IMG/VR virus record: IMGVR_UViG_3300021963_000230 | Location: 1 to 44,165 of that record | Source of the DNA: a virus | Direction: 5' to 3' (one strand) | Length of the DNA stretch: 44,165 nucleotides | The notes under the pieces: model-generated | What the model was told of the DNA's origin: nothing | Database searches by the model: none | The model's input: only the letters and a program-made list of their open reading frames with translations | Translations under genes and position numbers: made by a program | Shown: positions 38,328 to 44,165 of the stretch, piece after piece | Numbering within the stretch: the first letter of the stretch is position 1 | Layout: the number at the start of each line of letters is the position of its first letter

Positions 38328-38584
38328 TGACTGAAAACAATCTGGTTCCGTTCTACAGGTCCTTCCTGTTGAGCCAGACCGTCTACTTGGACAAGATCAA
38401 GGAGATGCCACTTCGAGACTTGGAGCTGCTCAACGTGGAAACGCTGGCAGCCCTCAACGAAGCTCGGCATAACTACGCCGCGATTGAGGACAAGCAAAGC
38501 GAGGATGCCAGCAATGAGTTCCGGCGCATGAAAATCGCCGGTTACTTCCAAGCTGCGCTCCAGATCGAGCTTTCTTCTCGCTGA
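38327..38584 (+). CDS. Hypothetical helical protein (85 aa)
   Basis: ATG 38327 shares a base with the preceding stop (TGATG). Helical throughout: VPFYRSFLLSQTVYLDKIKE, LELLNVETLAALNEARHNYA, EFRRMKIAGYFQAALQIEL. No domain recognised. It ends 29 bases before the HTH regulator, where a TACACT (38590-38595) could be a -10 element. Confidence 0.55.
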   Translation: MTENNLVPFYRSFLLSQTVYLDKIKEMPLRDLELLNVETLAALNEARHNYAAIEDKQSEDASNEFRRMKIAGYFQAALQIELSSR

Positions 38585-38613
38585 TCCTGTACTACACTCT
38601 CACCGTTCTACTG

Positions 38614-39015
38614 ATGAACATGCACATCCTTTCTGACGAACAGTTCCAGCAGATCACCACTGCCCTGGAGCAAGCCTTTGTGGCGATCAATGCGTGCCAG
38701 CACATCGAGCTGGATCTGACCAAGCCCAAGCAAACCATTCCGCTGCCCGCCGGCGAACGGCTTGTACGTACAACTGCCGTACAAAAGCCGGAGTCTCAAC
38801 CTAAGACTCGTAAGTCCAGCCGCAAGGCGAGGGCGGCGTTGACGGAGAAGAAGGTGCTGGAGATTAAGCGCCAGCTGCAGGCTGGGGGCAAATCGGTCGC
38901 CAGGATTGCCAAGGAGTTTGGCGTCCACAGCACCACGATCAACTGCATCAAGTGGGGCAAGACGTGGAAACACGTGTCGCTCCAGCAGGATCAGCCCGCC
39001 ACGGTGGTGATCTGA
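38614..39015 (+). CDS. HTH DNA-binding protein (133 aa)
   Basis: ATG 38614. N-terminal 35 residues are helical (LSDEQFQQITTALEQAFVAI), then a basic linker (SQPKTRKSSRKARAALTEKK). The C-terminal HTH, at about 85-130 (KVLEIKRQLQAGGKSVARIA, KEFGVHSTTINCIKWGKTWK), is closely similar to the C-terminal DNA-binding part of the HNH endonuclease at 21391. It may be a regulator that reuses an endonuclease recognition domain. Confidence 0.7.
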   Translation: MNMHILSDEQFQQITTALEQAFVAINACQHIELDLTKPKQTIPLPAGERLVRTTAVQKPESQPKTRKSSRKARAALTEKKVLEIKRQLQAGGKSVARIAKEFGVHSTTINCIKWGKTWKHVSLQQDQPATVVI

Positions 39016-39016
39016 G

Positions 39017-39529
39017 GTGTCGATCCTGTGTGACCACCAGATTGTGTCGCTGGTGCGGCGCAAACTGGTTAGCCCCTACGACCAAGAGCTGTTGAATCCC
39101 GCGAGTCTCGATGTGAGACTCGGCGAGAACATCATGGTGGAGTCACCGTTGACTAGCCAGTTAGTCCACCGTTCGATTGCGGGGCACACGCAGGAGGAAC
39201 CTTTCTTGCTCCAGCCGCATGAGTTCATACTCGCGGAGACGTTGGAGGAGTTCCAGCTGCCTGACTGTATTGCCGGGCAGCTGGCGCTCAAATCCAGCCG
39301 GGCGAGGGAGGGGATTGAGCATTTGCTTGCTGGGTATATCGACCCCGGTTACAAAGGACGGTTGACGCTGGAGCTGCAAAATGCACGCGCTATGCACCCA
39401 GTTGCGTTGTGGCCTGGGATGCGGATTGCACAGATTGTGTTCCACCGCATGTCGATGTTGCCGGGCAAAGACTATTCAATGACTGGCCGTTATTACGGCG
39501 ACACTGCTGTTCAGGCTTCTAAAGGATGA
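39017..39529 (+). CDS. dcd: dCTP deaminase (170 aa)
   Basis: GTG 39017, one base after the preceding stop. Trimeric dUTPase-fold enzyme: NPASLDVRLGENIMV at 27-41, FILAETLEEFQLPDCIAGQL at 70-89, KSSRAREGI at 92-100 (Ser, two Arg binding phosphate), GYIDPGYKGRLTLELQN at 106-122 with catalytic Glu119. It converts dCTP to dUTP, feeding dTTP synthesis, or acts as dCTP/dUTP control during phage replication. No thymidylate synthase is encoded in the window. Confidence 0.93.
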   Translation: MSILCDHQIVSLVRRKLVSPYDQELLNPASLDVRLGENIMVESPLTSQLVHRSIAGHTQEEPFLLQPHEFILAETLEEFQLPDCIAGQLALKSSRAREGIEHLLAGYIDPGYKGRLTLELQNARAMHPVALWPGMRIAQIVFHRMSMLPGKDYSMTGRYYGDTAVQASKG

Positions 39530-39789
39530 ACGACTTTCAGTTCCAAGTCAGTGATGCCGTGCATCACCCCAGTCACTACACCGCCGGCAAGATAGAAGTC
39601 ATTGACATCTTGGAGGATTGGGTCCAGCACGCGCCAGATGCTGTGGTTGGCTCGCTCCAGTGGCAATGCCTGAAGTATCTAAGCCGGATGTGGCTCAAGA
39701 AGGATCCGCTGGAGGATGCGGAAAAGTGCCGGTGGTATCTAAACCGGCTGATTAACACCCTTGCAACTGAGGCTTATCGGAATGAGTGA
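39526..39789 (+). CDS. DUF3310 protein (87 aa)
   Basis: ATG 39526 overlaps the dCTP deaminase stop (ATGA). Signature: VHHPSHYTAGKIEVIDILED, then WQCLKYLSRMWLKKDPLEDA and EKCRWYLNRLINTLATEA. DUF3310 proteins are widespread in phages beside nucleotide-metabolism genes; some annotations call them nucleotide kinase-like but the activity is not established. Coupling to dCTP deaminase fits a role in nucleotide handling. Confidence 0.85.
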   Translation: MNDFQFQVSDAVHHPSHYTAGKIEVIDILEDWVQHAPDAVVGSLQWQCLKYLSRMWLKKDPLEDAEKCRWYLNRLINTLATEAYRNE

Positions 39790-40075
39790 CTACAAAGCAA
39801 CGCCCGCACAGTGGCAGCAGATTGAAAACAGCCAAGTTTTTAATGGGAGCTTTCAAGCGTGTGTTCTTGAGCTTCGTTCCAGGGTTGAAAAACTTGAGTT
39901 GGCCACCAGTATTCATGATGCCGTAACTAAGGAAGTAAAAAACATGTACTTCCCAAGCATTAAAGAGCAAGCCCTGGTTGCGCTTCACGCAATCGCTACA
40001 GGGGCTGACGATACCCGCGAGTTGCACCAAGACCTCGACACCATCCGCCGCGCACTGGAGCAGATCGATGACTAA
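39782..40075 (+). CDS. Mosaic small protein (97 aa) related to two left-arm genes
   Basis: ATG 39782 overlaps the upstream gene by 8 bases. Residues 1-40 (MSDYKATPAQWQQIENSQVF, ACVLELRSRVEKLELA) match the start of the protein at 6597-7091. Residues about 58-97 (PSIKEQALVALHAIATGADD, LDTIRRALEQIDD) match the end of the protein at 7084-7449. So this gene combines the N-terminus of one and the C-terminus of the other. Function unknown. Confidence 0.7.
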   Translation: MSDYKATPAQWQQIENSQVFNGSFQACVLELRSRVEKLELATSIHDAVTKEVKNMYFPSIKEQALVALHAIATGADDTRELHQDLDTIRRALEQIDD

Positions 40076-40256
40076 CGAATCACCCATTTCACTAGCCTTT
40101 GATTACAAGCCGCCGAAAATTAACTGCCCGAAACATGGCGTTCACGGTTACATAATTCATAGCAGTATTCCTGGTTACGAAGGTGATTGGTGCCAGCTTT
40201 GCTCGCTTGAGACTCTCGGTCCTTCACTTGATCTTGTAACTGAGGACGATGACTGA
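40068..40256 (+). CDS. Small Cys/His protein (62 aa)
   Basis: ATG 40068 overlaps the preceding stop (ATGACTAA). Contains INCPKHGVHGYIIHS and DWCQLCSLE: one Cys/His pair and a CxxC knuckle, consistent with a zinc ribbon. The acidic end (LVTEDDD) overlaps the next gene. Function unknown. Confidence 0.6.
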   Translation: MTNESPISLAFDYKPPKINCPKHGVHGYIIHSSIPGYEGDWCQLCSLETLGPSLDLVTEDDD

Positions 40257-40464
40257 CCTCTCGCCCGCCGCGCAGGCAATTTTGGATGCCTATCAGTTTG
40301 CACCAATCGACGATCACCTTACAACTGCTGCTGTTCTTCGAACTGTTGTGAAACAGCTTGGTTACTCCAACGTGCCTGAAGAATTTGCTCACCTAAGGCC
40401 GCTTGTCATTGATTCCGATGACCTCCTTGCCATCGCCGATGAGCTGGAGCGGTTAGATGCGTGA
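40249..40464 (+). CDS. Small helical protein (71 aa), paralogue of the gene at 6183
   Basis: ATG 40249 (ATGACTGA overlap). LSPAAQAILDAYQFAPIDDH, TTAAVLRTVVKQLGY and LLAIADELERLD match the protein at 6183-6425 segment by segment, lacking about 10 residues in the middle. Function unknown, but presence on both arms suggests duplication or repeated acquisition. Confidence 0.7.
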   Translation: MTDLSPAAQAILDAYQFAPIDDHLTTAAVLRTVVKQLGYSNVPEEFAHLRPLVIDSDDLLAIADELERLDA

Positions 40465-40675
40465 GCCGAAAAGACCGCCGACTAGGACGTCGTTTCGGGA
40501 GGGGTCGATTCCGGGGACGGCAGTGTTGACGCCGCAGAACGCGCTGGATTTGAGGCATCTTTATGCCTCGGGCACTTCCATTTCGGAGTTGGCCAAGGTG
40601 TACGGGATCTCGTATCAGCACGCCTGGTGCATTGTGAAAAACAGGAAGTGGCGTAATGCGTTGCGCCAGGTGTGA
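40457..40675 (+). CDS. HTH DNA-binding protein (72 aa)
   Basis: ATG 40457 overlaps the preceding stop. A basic N-terminus (REPKRPPTRTSFREG) is followed by a HTH: LTPQNALDLRHLYASGTSIS, ELAKVYGISYQHAWCIVKNR, KWRNALRQV. Same HTH style as at 38614 and in the HNH gene at 21391. Probably a small regulator; overlaps the next gene by 20 bases. Confidence 0.65.
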   Translation: MREPKRPPTRTSFREGSIPGTAVLTPQNALDLRHLYASGTSISELAKVYGISYQHAWCIVKNRKWRNALRQV

Positions 40676-40865
40676 TTACAAGCGGATGGATGTGGATCGC
40701 ACTTGCCGAGATACGGCGGAGTCGATCTTGCGCCAGCGAAAATGCCCGCAATGTGGTCACAAAGTATTTACGGTCGAGGTTGAGTTGCCCGATGGCGCAG
40801 CTCAACACACAAATCAAGGCGTGATGAGACGCCTTCCAGGATTTTTACGTGTTCGTTTTTTCTGA
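40656..40865 (+). CDS. NrdR-like zinc-ribbon protein (69 aa)
   Basis: ATG 40656 within the preceding gene. Sequence RCARCDYKRMDVDRTCRDTA, then ILRQRKCPQCGHKVFTVEVE: CxxC, a V-D-R segment, R-x-R-x-C-x-x-C-G and F-T-V-E, which is the arrangement of the NrdR/Ogr-type zinc ribbon. NrdR represses ribonucleotide reductase genes in bacteria. Here only the ribbon is present, with no ATP-cone, so the role may be different (host regulation or structural zinc). Confidence 0.65.
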   Translation: MRCARCDYKRMDVDRTCRDTAESILRQRKCPQCGHKVFTVEVELPDGAAQHTNQGVMRRLPGFLRVRFF

Positions 40866-41137
40866 TGCAAGTTCCAATCAACAGTCGCCGCTGCATCCAG
40901 TGCGGCGCCATCACCACCAATGCCGTCTACTGCTTTAAGTGTTATCGCTCCAGCGATGCAGGAAAAGCGGAGTTGCGGCTGCAACATTTGTTGAAGAAGC
41001 ACAAGCCGTTGCCGGATGGCGGGGAGTGCCGGACCTGTGTGCATTGGTACCACCGCTGCACGCTGGGGATTCCAGAGGGTGGGACGGAGCTGGCTGCGCT
41101 GTGTGCGGCCAAAGAGCTTGAAGGTGTGTTAGAGTAA
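40865..41137 (+). CDS. Two-zinc-finger small protein (90 aa)
   Basis: ATG 40865 shares a base with the preceding stop (TGATG). First finger: RRCIQCGAITTNAVYCFKCY (CxxC...CxxC). Second: GECRTCVHWYHRCTLGIPEG (CxxC, His, Cys). Between them a charged helix (AELRLQHLLKKHKPL). Likely nucleic-acid or protein binding; function unknown. Last gene before DNA polymerase, 22 bases upstream. Confidence 0.65.
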   Translation: MQVPINSRRCIQCGAITTNAVYCFKCYRSSDAGKAELRLQHLLKKHKPLPDGGECRTCVHWYHRCTLGIPEGGTELAALCAAKELEGVLE

Positions 41138-41159
41138 TACAGAACACGCCCTACCCGGC

Positions 41160-42992
41160 ATGAACATTCTTCAGGGGATCGAGCACCTGCACACGCTCGA
41201 CGGCGCCAGTTTTGTGGCGTTTGACGTGGAGACCACCGGGCTCCAGCCGAAATTTGGTGGTCTGCGGCTGCTGCAGCTGGCCACCGTGGATCAACCGCCG
41301 GTCGTATTGGACTGCTGGCAGTTCAGCGATGAGGACTGGATCACGCTGGAAAACTTTTTCACCACGGAGCGGACTTGGCTGGCGCACAATGCGGTGTTTG
41401 ATCTGGGCTGGCTCCAGGAGCATGAGATTTACCCGGAAGGGCAGGTGCTTTGTTCGATGCTGGCCAGCCGGATCTTGACCAACGGCTTGGCCAACGTGAA
41501 GAACGGGCTCCAGCACGTGGTCCGGCGGTATCTGGGCTACGAAATTTCCAAGGAGGAACAGCGCAGTGACTGGTCGGGGGACTTGTCGGCGAGCCAGCTG
41601 GAATATGCGGCGAAGGATGTGGTGGTGTTGACGGAGTTGTGGGCGCCGATCATGCAGCGGATGGCAGCTGCGTCGCCGCCGCTGTTGCCGGCTTGGCACC
41701 TGGAGTGCAAGGCGTTGCCGGCGATGGCGCAGTTGTGGCGCACCGGTCTTCCTTTCGACAAGGACTCCTTACAACAGCTGATCGAAGACCTCGATATTGA
41801 GCACAACGAGGTTGGCGCCAAGTTCATCGAGGACTTTGATGCCGCACTGCCCGAGCACGCCAAACTCAGCCGCGGGCTCGACGGGAACCTGCTGTACCAG
41901 ACAAAGCCTGGGGCGAAAGGTAAGAAAACTGATCCTGATGTTTTCAACCTGAATAGCCCGGTGCAGTTGCTGGCAAAATTCACCGCGTTGTTGGGTGAAG
42001 CGCCCGTGGATATGAAGACTGGCAAGAAAAGTGCAAGTAAGTCTGCGCTCCAGGAATACATCGGGGAGCACAAACTTATTGCCGATTATTTGCGGTGGAA
42101 ACGTGTAGAAAAGCGGCGGCAAATGGCGGAGACTTTGTTAAAGAATTTGTCGAGTGATGGGTTTATTCGTGCCAGCTATCTGCAGATGGGGGCTGACACA
42201 GGCAGGATGAGTTGCATGAGTCCCAACCTGCAACAGGTGCCTCGGGACGTGCGTTTTCGGGCTTGCGTGCAGGCACCAACTGGTTGGCGACTGGTTGTAG
42301 CGGACTATGGGCAGATGGAGTTGCGGCTGGCGGCGGCAGAAGCTCAAGATCCTCTTATGACTCAGGTGTTCCAGCAGGGGAAAGACCTGCATACGATTAC
42401 AGCGACGCAGATCTACGGGGTCAAGGAAGAGGATGTTACAAAAGAGCAGCGGCAAGTTAGTAAATCAGCCAACTTCGGTTTGTTATACGGAAGCGGTGCA
42501 AAAGGACTCAGAAATTATGCAGCAGCGATGGGAATCCAGATGGATCTTGATGAGGCTGCGACGGTGCGGGAAAAGTTCCACGCTGCATATAAAGGCATCT
42601 CGACATGGCAGCGCAACAATGCTCGCGCTGCTGATGCGGCTCCGGACAATCCATCTATCCGCATACGCAAATCGGGCTTGCGGCGGTTTTTACCGGGCGA
42701 GAACAATAAACTTACGACCCGTTGCAACACCCCAATCCAGGGAGCTGGTGCCGCCGTCCTCAAACTTACGCTCGGCAAACTGTGGCCGTTCCTTAAAGCA
42801 GACGGAGAAGACCGGGTGCGCTTGGCCGGCGTGGTGCATGACGAGATCATCCTGCTCGTGAAAGAAGAACACGCCGACGTTTGGGCTGCTCAGCTCCAGG
42901 CAATCATGGAAGAAGCTGAAGCTAAGTGGCTTGGCGATATTCCACCGCTGGCCGAGGCTAAGGTCGGGTTGAGCTGGGACCAGGCAAAGTGA
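41160..42992 (+). CDS. Family-A DNA polymerase with 3'-5' exonuclease (610 aa)
   Basis: ATG 41160. Exonuclease: FDVETTG (Asp22, Glu24), LAHNAVFDLGW (Asp81), Y149-x3-D153 (YAAKD). Polymerase: motif A VADYGQMELR (Asp382), motif B RQVSKSANFGLLYG at 431-444 (Lys435), motif C VVHDEI (Asp561). No 5'-3' exonuclease domain, so like T7 polymerase in composition, and no thioredoxin-binding loop is evident. The main replicative polymerase of the phage, working with the primase-helicase 5 kb upstream. Confidence 0.95.
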   Translation: MNILQGIEHLHTLDGASFVAFDVETTGLQPKFGGLRLLQLATVDQPPVVLDCWQFSDEDWITLENFFTTERTWLAHNAVFDLGWLQEHEIYPEGQVLCSMLASRILTNGLANVKNGLQHVVRRYLGYEISKEEQRSDWSGDLSASQLEYAAKDVVVLTELWAPIMQRMAAASPPLLPAWHLECKALPAMAQLWRTGLPFDKDSLQQLIEDLDIEHNEVGAKFIEDFDAALPEHAKLSRGLDGNLLYQTKPGAKGKKTDPDVFNLNSPVQLLAKFTALLGEAPVDMKTGKKSASKSALQEYIGEHKLIADYLRWKRVEKRRQMAETLLKNLSSDGFIRASYLQMGADTGRMSCMSPNLQQVPRDVRFRACVQAPTGWRLVVADYGQMELRLAAAEAQDPLMTQVFQQGKDLHTITATQIYGVKEEDVTKEQRQVSKSANFGLLYGSGAKGLRNYAAAMGIQMDLDEAATVREKFHAAYKGISTWQRNNARAADAAPDNPSIRIRKSGLRRFLPGENNKLTTRCNTPIQGAGAAVLKLTLGKLWPFLKADGEDRVRLAGVVHDEIILLVKEEHADVWAAQLQAIMEEAEAKWLGDIPPLAEAKVGLSWDQAK

Positions 42993-43159
42993 TCCAGGAG
43001 GACTTCGAGTATCGGGTCAGGATGTACCGCCTCCATGGCCCGATGCACGATGTTTATGTGGTGGCGCCGGATGCGTTCCAGGCGCACATGCAGGTCAGGC
43101 AGCAGTATCCCGGCTGCCTGGTCCAATCCATCAAGCGAGTCTCAGAGTTGTACTCATGA
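42989..43159 (+). CDS. Small protein after DNA polymerase (56 aa), GTG start
   Basis: GTG 42989 overlaps the polymerase stop (GTGA), and its own stop overlaps the next ATG (ATGA). Sequence FEYRVRMYRLHGPMHDVYVV, FQAHMQVRQQYPGCLVQSIK: same plan as the protein at 916-1155. Translational coupling on both sides supports it. Function unknown. Confidence 0.6.
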   Translation: MIQEDFEYRVRMYRLHGPMHDVYVVAPDAFQAHMQVRQQYPGCLVQSIKRVSELYS

Positions 43160-43365
43160 GTCCAGCCCGCACGGGAAGGGAACTTGTGATGGAGTGGCTC
43201 CAGCGGGAGATACGGCTGGCGAAGACGGCGGATTTGCAGCGGGCGGCGAATTTTTTGGAGTGGGCGCGGGGGATTAGGGCTGGGTGCTCCAAGCAGAGGA
43301 GTGGGGCGAGGCGGGCGCAGTCCAATGCGTGGCGGAAAAAAGTGGACGACGACATCCGCTGGTAA
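43156..43365 (+). CDS. Small basic protein (69 aa), complete copy of the gene at 3-128
   Basis: ATG 43156 with overlap to the preceding stop. Helical, strongly basic: GRELVMEWLQREIRLAKTAD, LQRAANFLEWARGIRAGCSK, ending NAWRKKVDDDIRW. The left window end carries the last 41 residues of an 87%-identical copy. It stops at TAA 43363-43365, immediately at the start of the conserved hairpin leader. Function unknown. Confidence 0.7.
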   Translation: MSPARTGRELVMEWLQREIRLAKTADLQRAANFLEWARGIRAGCSKQRSGARRAQSNAWRKKVDDDIRW

Positions 43366-43423
43366 ATTTGTGGGGCTGCGGCGCTCCAACGCCCAGCCCC
43401 TGACCACCTGACCTTCCCAGGCG
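43361..43423 (+). ncRNA. Conserved hairpin leader of homing endonuclease (copy A)
   Basis: Flank GGTAAATTTGT (including the upstream stop TAA). Stem GGGGCTG (43372-43378) with CAGCCCC (43394-43400), bulged C, inner stem GGCG/CGCC, loop CTCCAA. Then 23 bases TGACCACCTGACC...CCAGGCG to ATG 43424. Copies B (33646) and C (1528) share flank, architecture and spacer. Covarying pairs support a conserved RNA fold. No T-tract follows, so it is not a classical terminator. Confidence 0.7.
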
Positions 43424-43939
43424 ATGCCTAAGTGTAAGCCGCTGCCTCCTGTCGAGGTACTTAACCGCTGGTTTGAGCTTGACCGCGAAACCGGCAAGCT
43501 GTACTGGAAAGAACGTCCCAGCTCAAAAATTCGCATCGGCGATGAAGCCGGCTGTATTGCCCGTCTCACGTCTGGTCTGCGTTGTGTTATCAGGGTTCCT
43601 GGTTACAAGGGAATGTTTTATCGCTACCGGCTGGTATGGAAAATGGTGCACGGCGCTGATCCTATTTCGGATGCCATGGACCACCTTGACCAAAACAGCC
43701 TTAACGATCGACCAGAAAACTTGGTGGACGGCGGAAAGTCTTGGAACGGGCGTAACAAGGTAATTACGGCTAAAAGCGGCTATCGGGGTGTCATTGCGAT
43801 GAACGGGCGCTGGCGCGTCTCGTACACGGACCACGGAAAAAGCGTCTACGTCGGCATTTACGACACGATTGAGGAGGCCGCTGAGGCTTACGAAAAAACT
43901 CGGCAGAGTCTTTGCCCGTTGCAAGGTGATACAGTGTAG
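43424..43939 (+). CDS. HNH_3/AP2 homing endonuclease, partly degenerate (171 aa)
   Basis: ATG 43424 at the conserved AGGCG-ATG. N-terminal segment KPLPPVEVLNRWFELDRETG and GKLYW parallel the gene at 33163. HNH core: MDHLDQNSLNDRPENL (Asp86, His87), but the earlier His of YRYRLVWKMVHGADP is Tyr and the first His before the MDH is Ala, so catalysis may be impaired. AP2 domain at 118-160: GYRGVIAMNGRWRVSYTDHG, KSVYVGIYDTIEEAAEAYEK. Replaces the zinc-ribbon gene found at the left copy of this locus. Confidence 0.85.
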   Translation: MPKCKPLPPVEVLNRWFELDRETGKLYWKERPSSKIRIGDEAGCIARLTSGLRCVIRVPGYKGMFYRYRLVWKMVHGADPISDAMDHLDQNSLNDRPENLVDGGKSWNGRNKVITAKSGYRGVIAMNGRWRVSYTDHGKSVYVGIYDTIEEAAEAYEKTRQSLCPLQGDTV

Positions 43940-43978
43940 ACTACTGCAGTACAGCACAACCGGGAGTTGTTTACACAA

Positions 43979-44165
43979 ATGCCTCTAAAACACGGCTCAA
44001 AACTCTACTGCCAGCTGCTTTTAGATCCTCATAGGTATAAATTAGCGGAAAATCTTGCGGCTGGGGAAGGTAAAAAGGTGACGGCGCTCCTGCGGGAGAT
44101 GGTTTATACGGCGCTCGAAAAAGCTCTGCCGGCCTCGGAGTACAAGGCGGCGGAGGCTGCGGATG
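43979..44165 (+). CDS. Ribbon-helix-helix protein, 3' truncated second copy
   Basis: ATG 43979 with GGGAG upstream; 62 codons reach the window end. The protein matches the gene at 356-631 except for one residue (Thr to Asn). In the first 25 codons 18 differ, almost all silently. From 44053 to the end there is no difference. The start in this copy defines the start of the left copy. Confidence 0.85.
   Translation, partial: MPLKHGSKLYCQLLLDPHRYKLAENLAAGEGKKVTALLREMVYTALEKALPASEYKAAEAAD
44053..44165 (+). repeat. Right copy of 113-bp exact direct repeat
   Basis: Identical to 430-542. Joining the window here would give a circle of about 43,623 bp in which the left 1-542 is an alternative version of 43240-44165. 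Confidence 0.9.

Noticed and set aside
1-44165. CRISPR array, integrase, photosynthesis genes or insertion sequences
   Set aside because: I looked for regular repeats with unique spacers, tyrosine/serine recombinase motifs, psbA/psbD-like proteins and transposases, and found none.

Overview
The window reads as an almost complete genome of a long-tailed (siphovirus-like) double-stranded DNA phage, most likely of a picocyanobacterium (Synechococcus/Cyanobium type). The evidence is a full set of head, connector, tail-tube, tape-measure and terminase genes, plus many small proteins of a kind I associate with cyanophages: a basic 45-residue protein, DUF6496-like and DUF3310-like proteins, and Zn-ribbon and HTH micro-ORFs. 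Host assignment is inference. I see no integrase, photosynthesis gene, phage RNA polymerase or recognisable tRNA, so transcription presumably uses host polymerase.

Layout. Leftward (minus strand), from about 31.3 kb down to 1.3 kb, lie an ArdA-like protein, small and large terminase, portal, a collagen-like protein, scaffold, major capsid, connectors, tail terminator, tail tube, two overlapping tail chaperones, tape measure, tail-tip proteins, a large S74-type fibre, a run of small tightly overlapping genes, and a lysis region (holin candidates and a two-domain endolysin). Between 32.0 and 34.3 kb are a PD-(D/E)XK exonuclease and a candidate ssDNA-binding protein, also leftward. Rightward, from 34.4 kb to the end, are a primase-helicase, many overlapping small ORFs, dCTP deaminase, a DUF3310 protein, zinc-ribbon proteins and a family-A DNA polymerase.

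The two window ends carry the same locus. Positions 1-542 and 43240-44165 both encode the end of a small basic protein followed by a ribbon-helix-helix protein. One copy has a Zn-ribbon gene between them and the other an AP2/HNH homing endonuclease. The last 113 bases equal 430-542. The simplest reading is a circular or circularly permuted genome of about 43.6 kb assembled past its own start, with two haplotypes at this locus.

The window holds six free-standing endonuclease genes: four HNH_3-type, one classical HNH and one endonuclease-VII type. Three of them (at 1591, 33645 and 43424) are preceded by the same compact hairpin: 7 bp, a one-base C bulge, 3-4 bp and a 6-7 nt loop. It sits 23-24 nt before the ATG, with conserved flanks and several compensatory base-pair changes. 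The downstream proteins belong to two architectures, so the leader is not simply carried by common protein ancestry. I regard this putative structured RNA leader as the most interesting signal. Other points are a frame break in the portal gene, a possible +1 frameshift between the tail chaperones, a strongly strand-biased 7-mer (GCTCCAG) independent of gene direction, and micro-ORFs whose halves are shuffled between the two arms.
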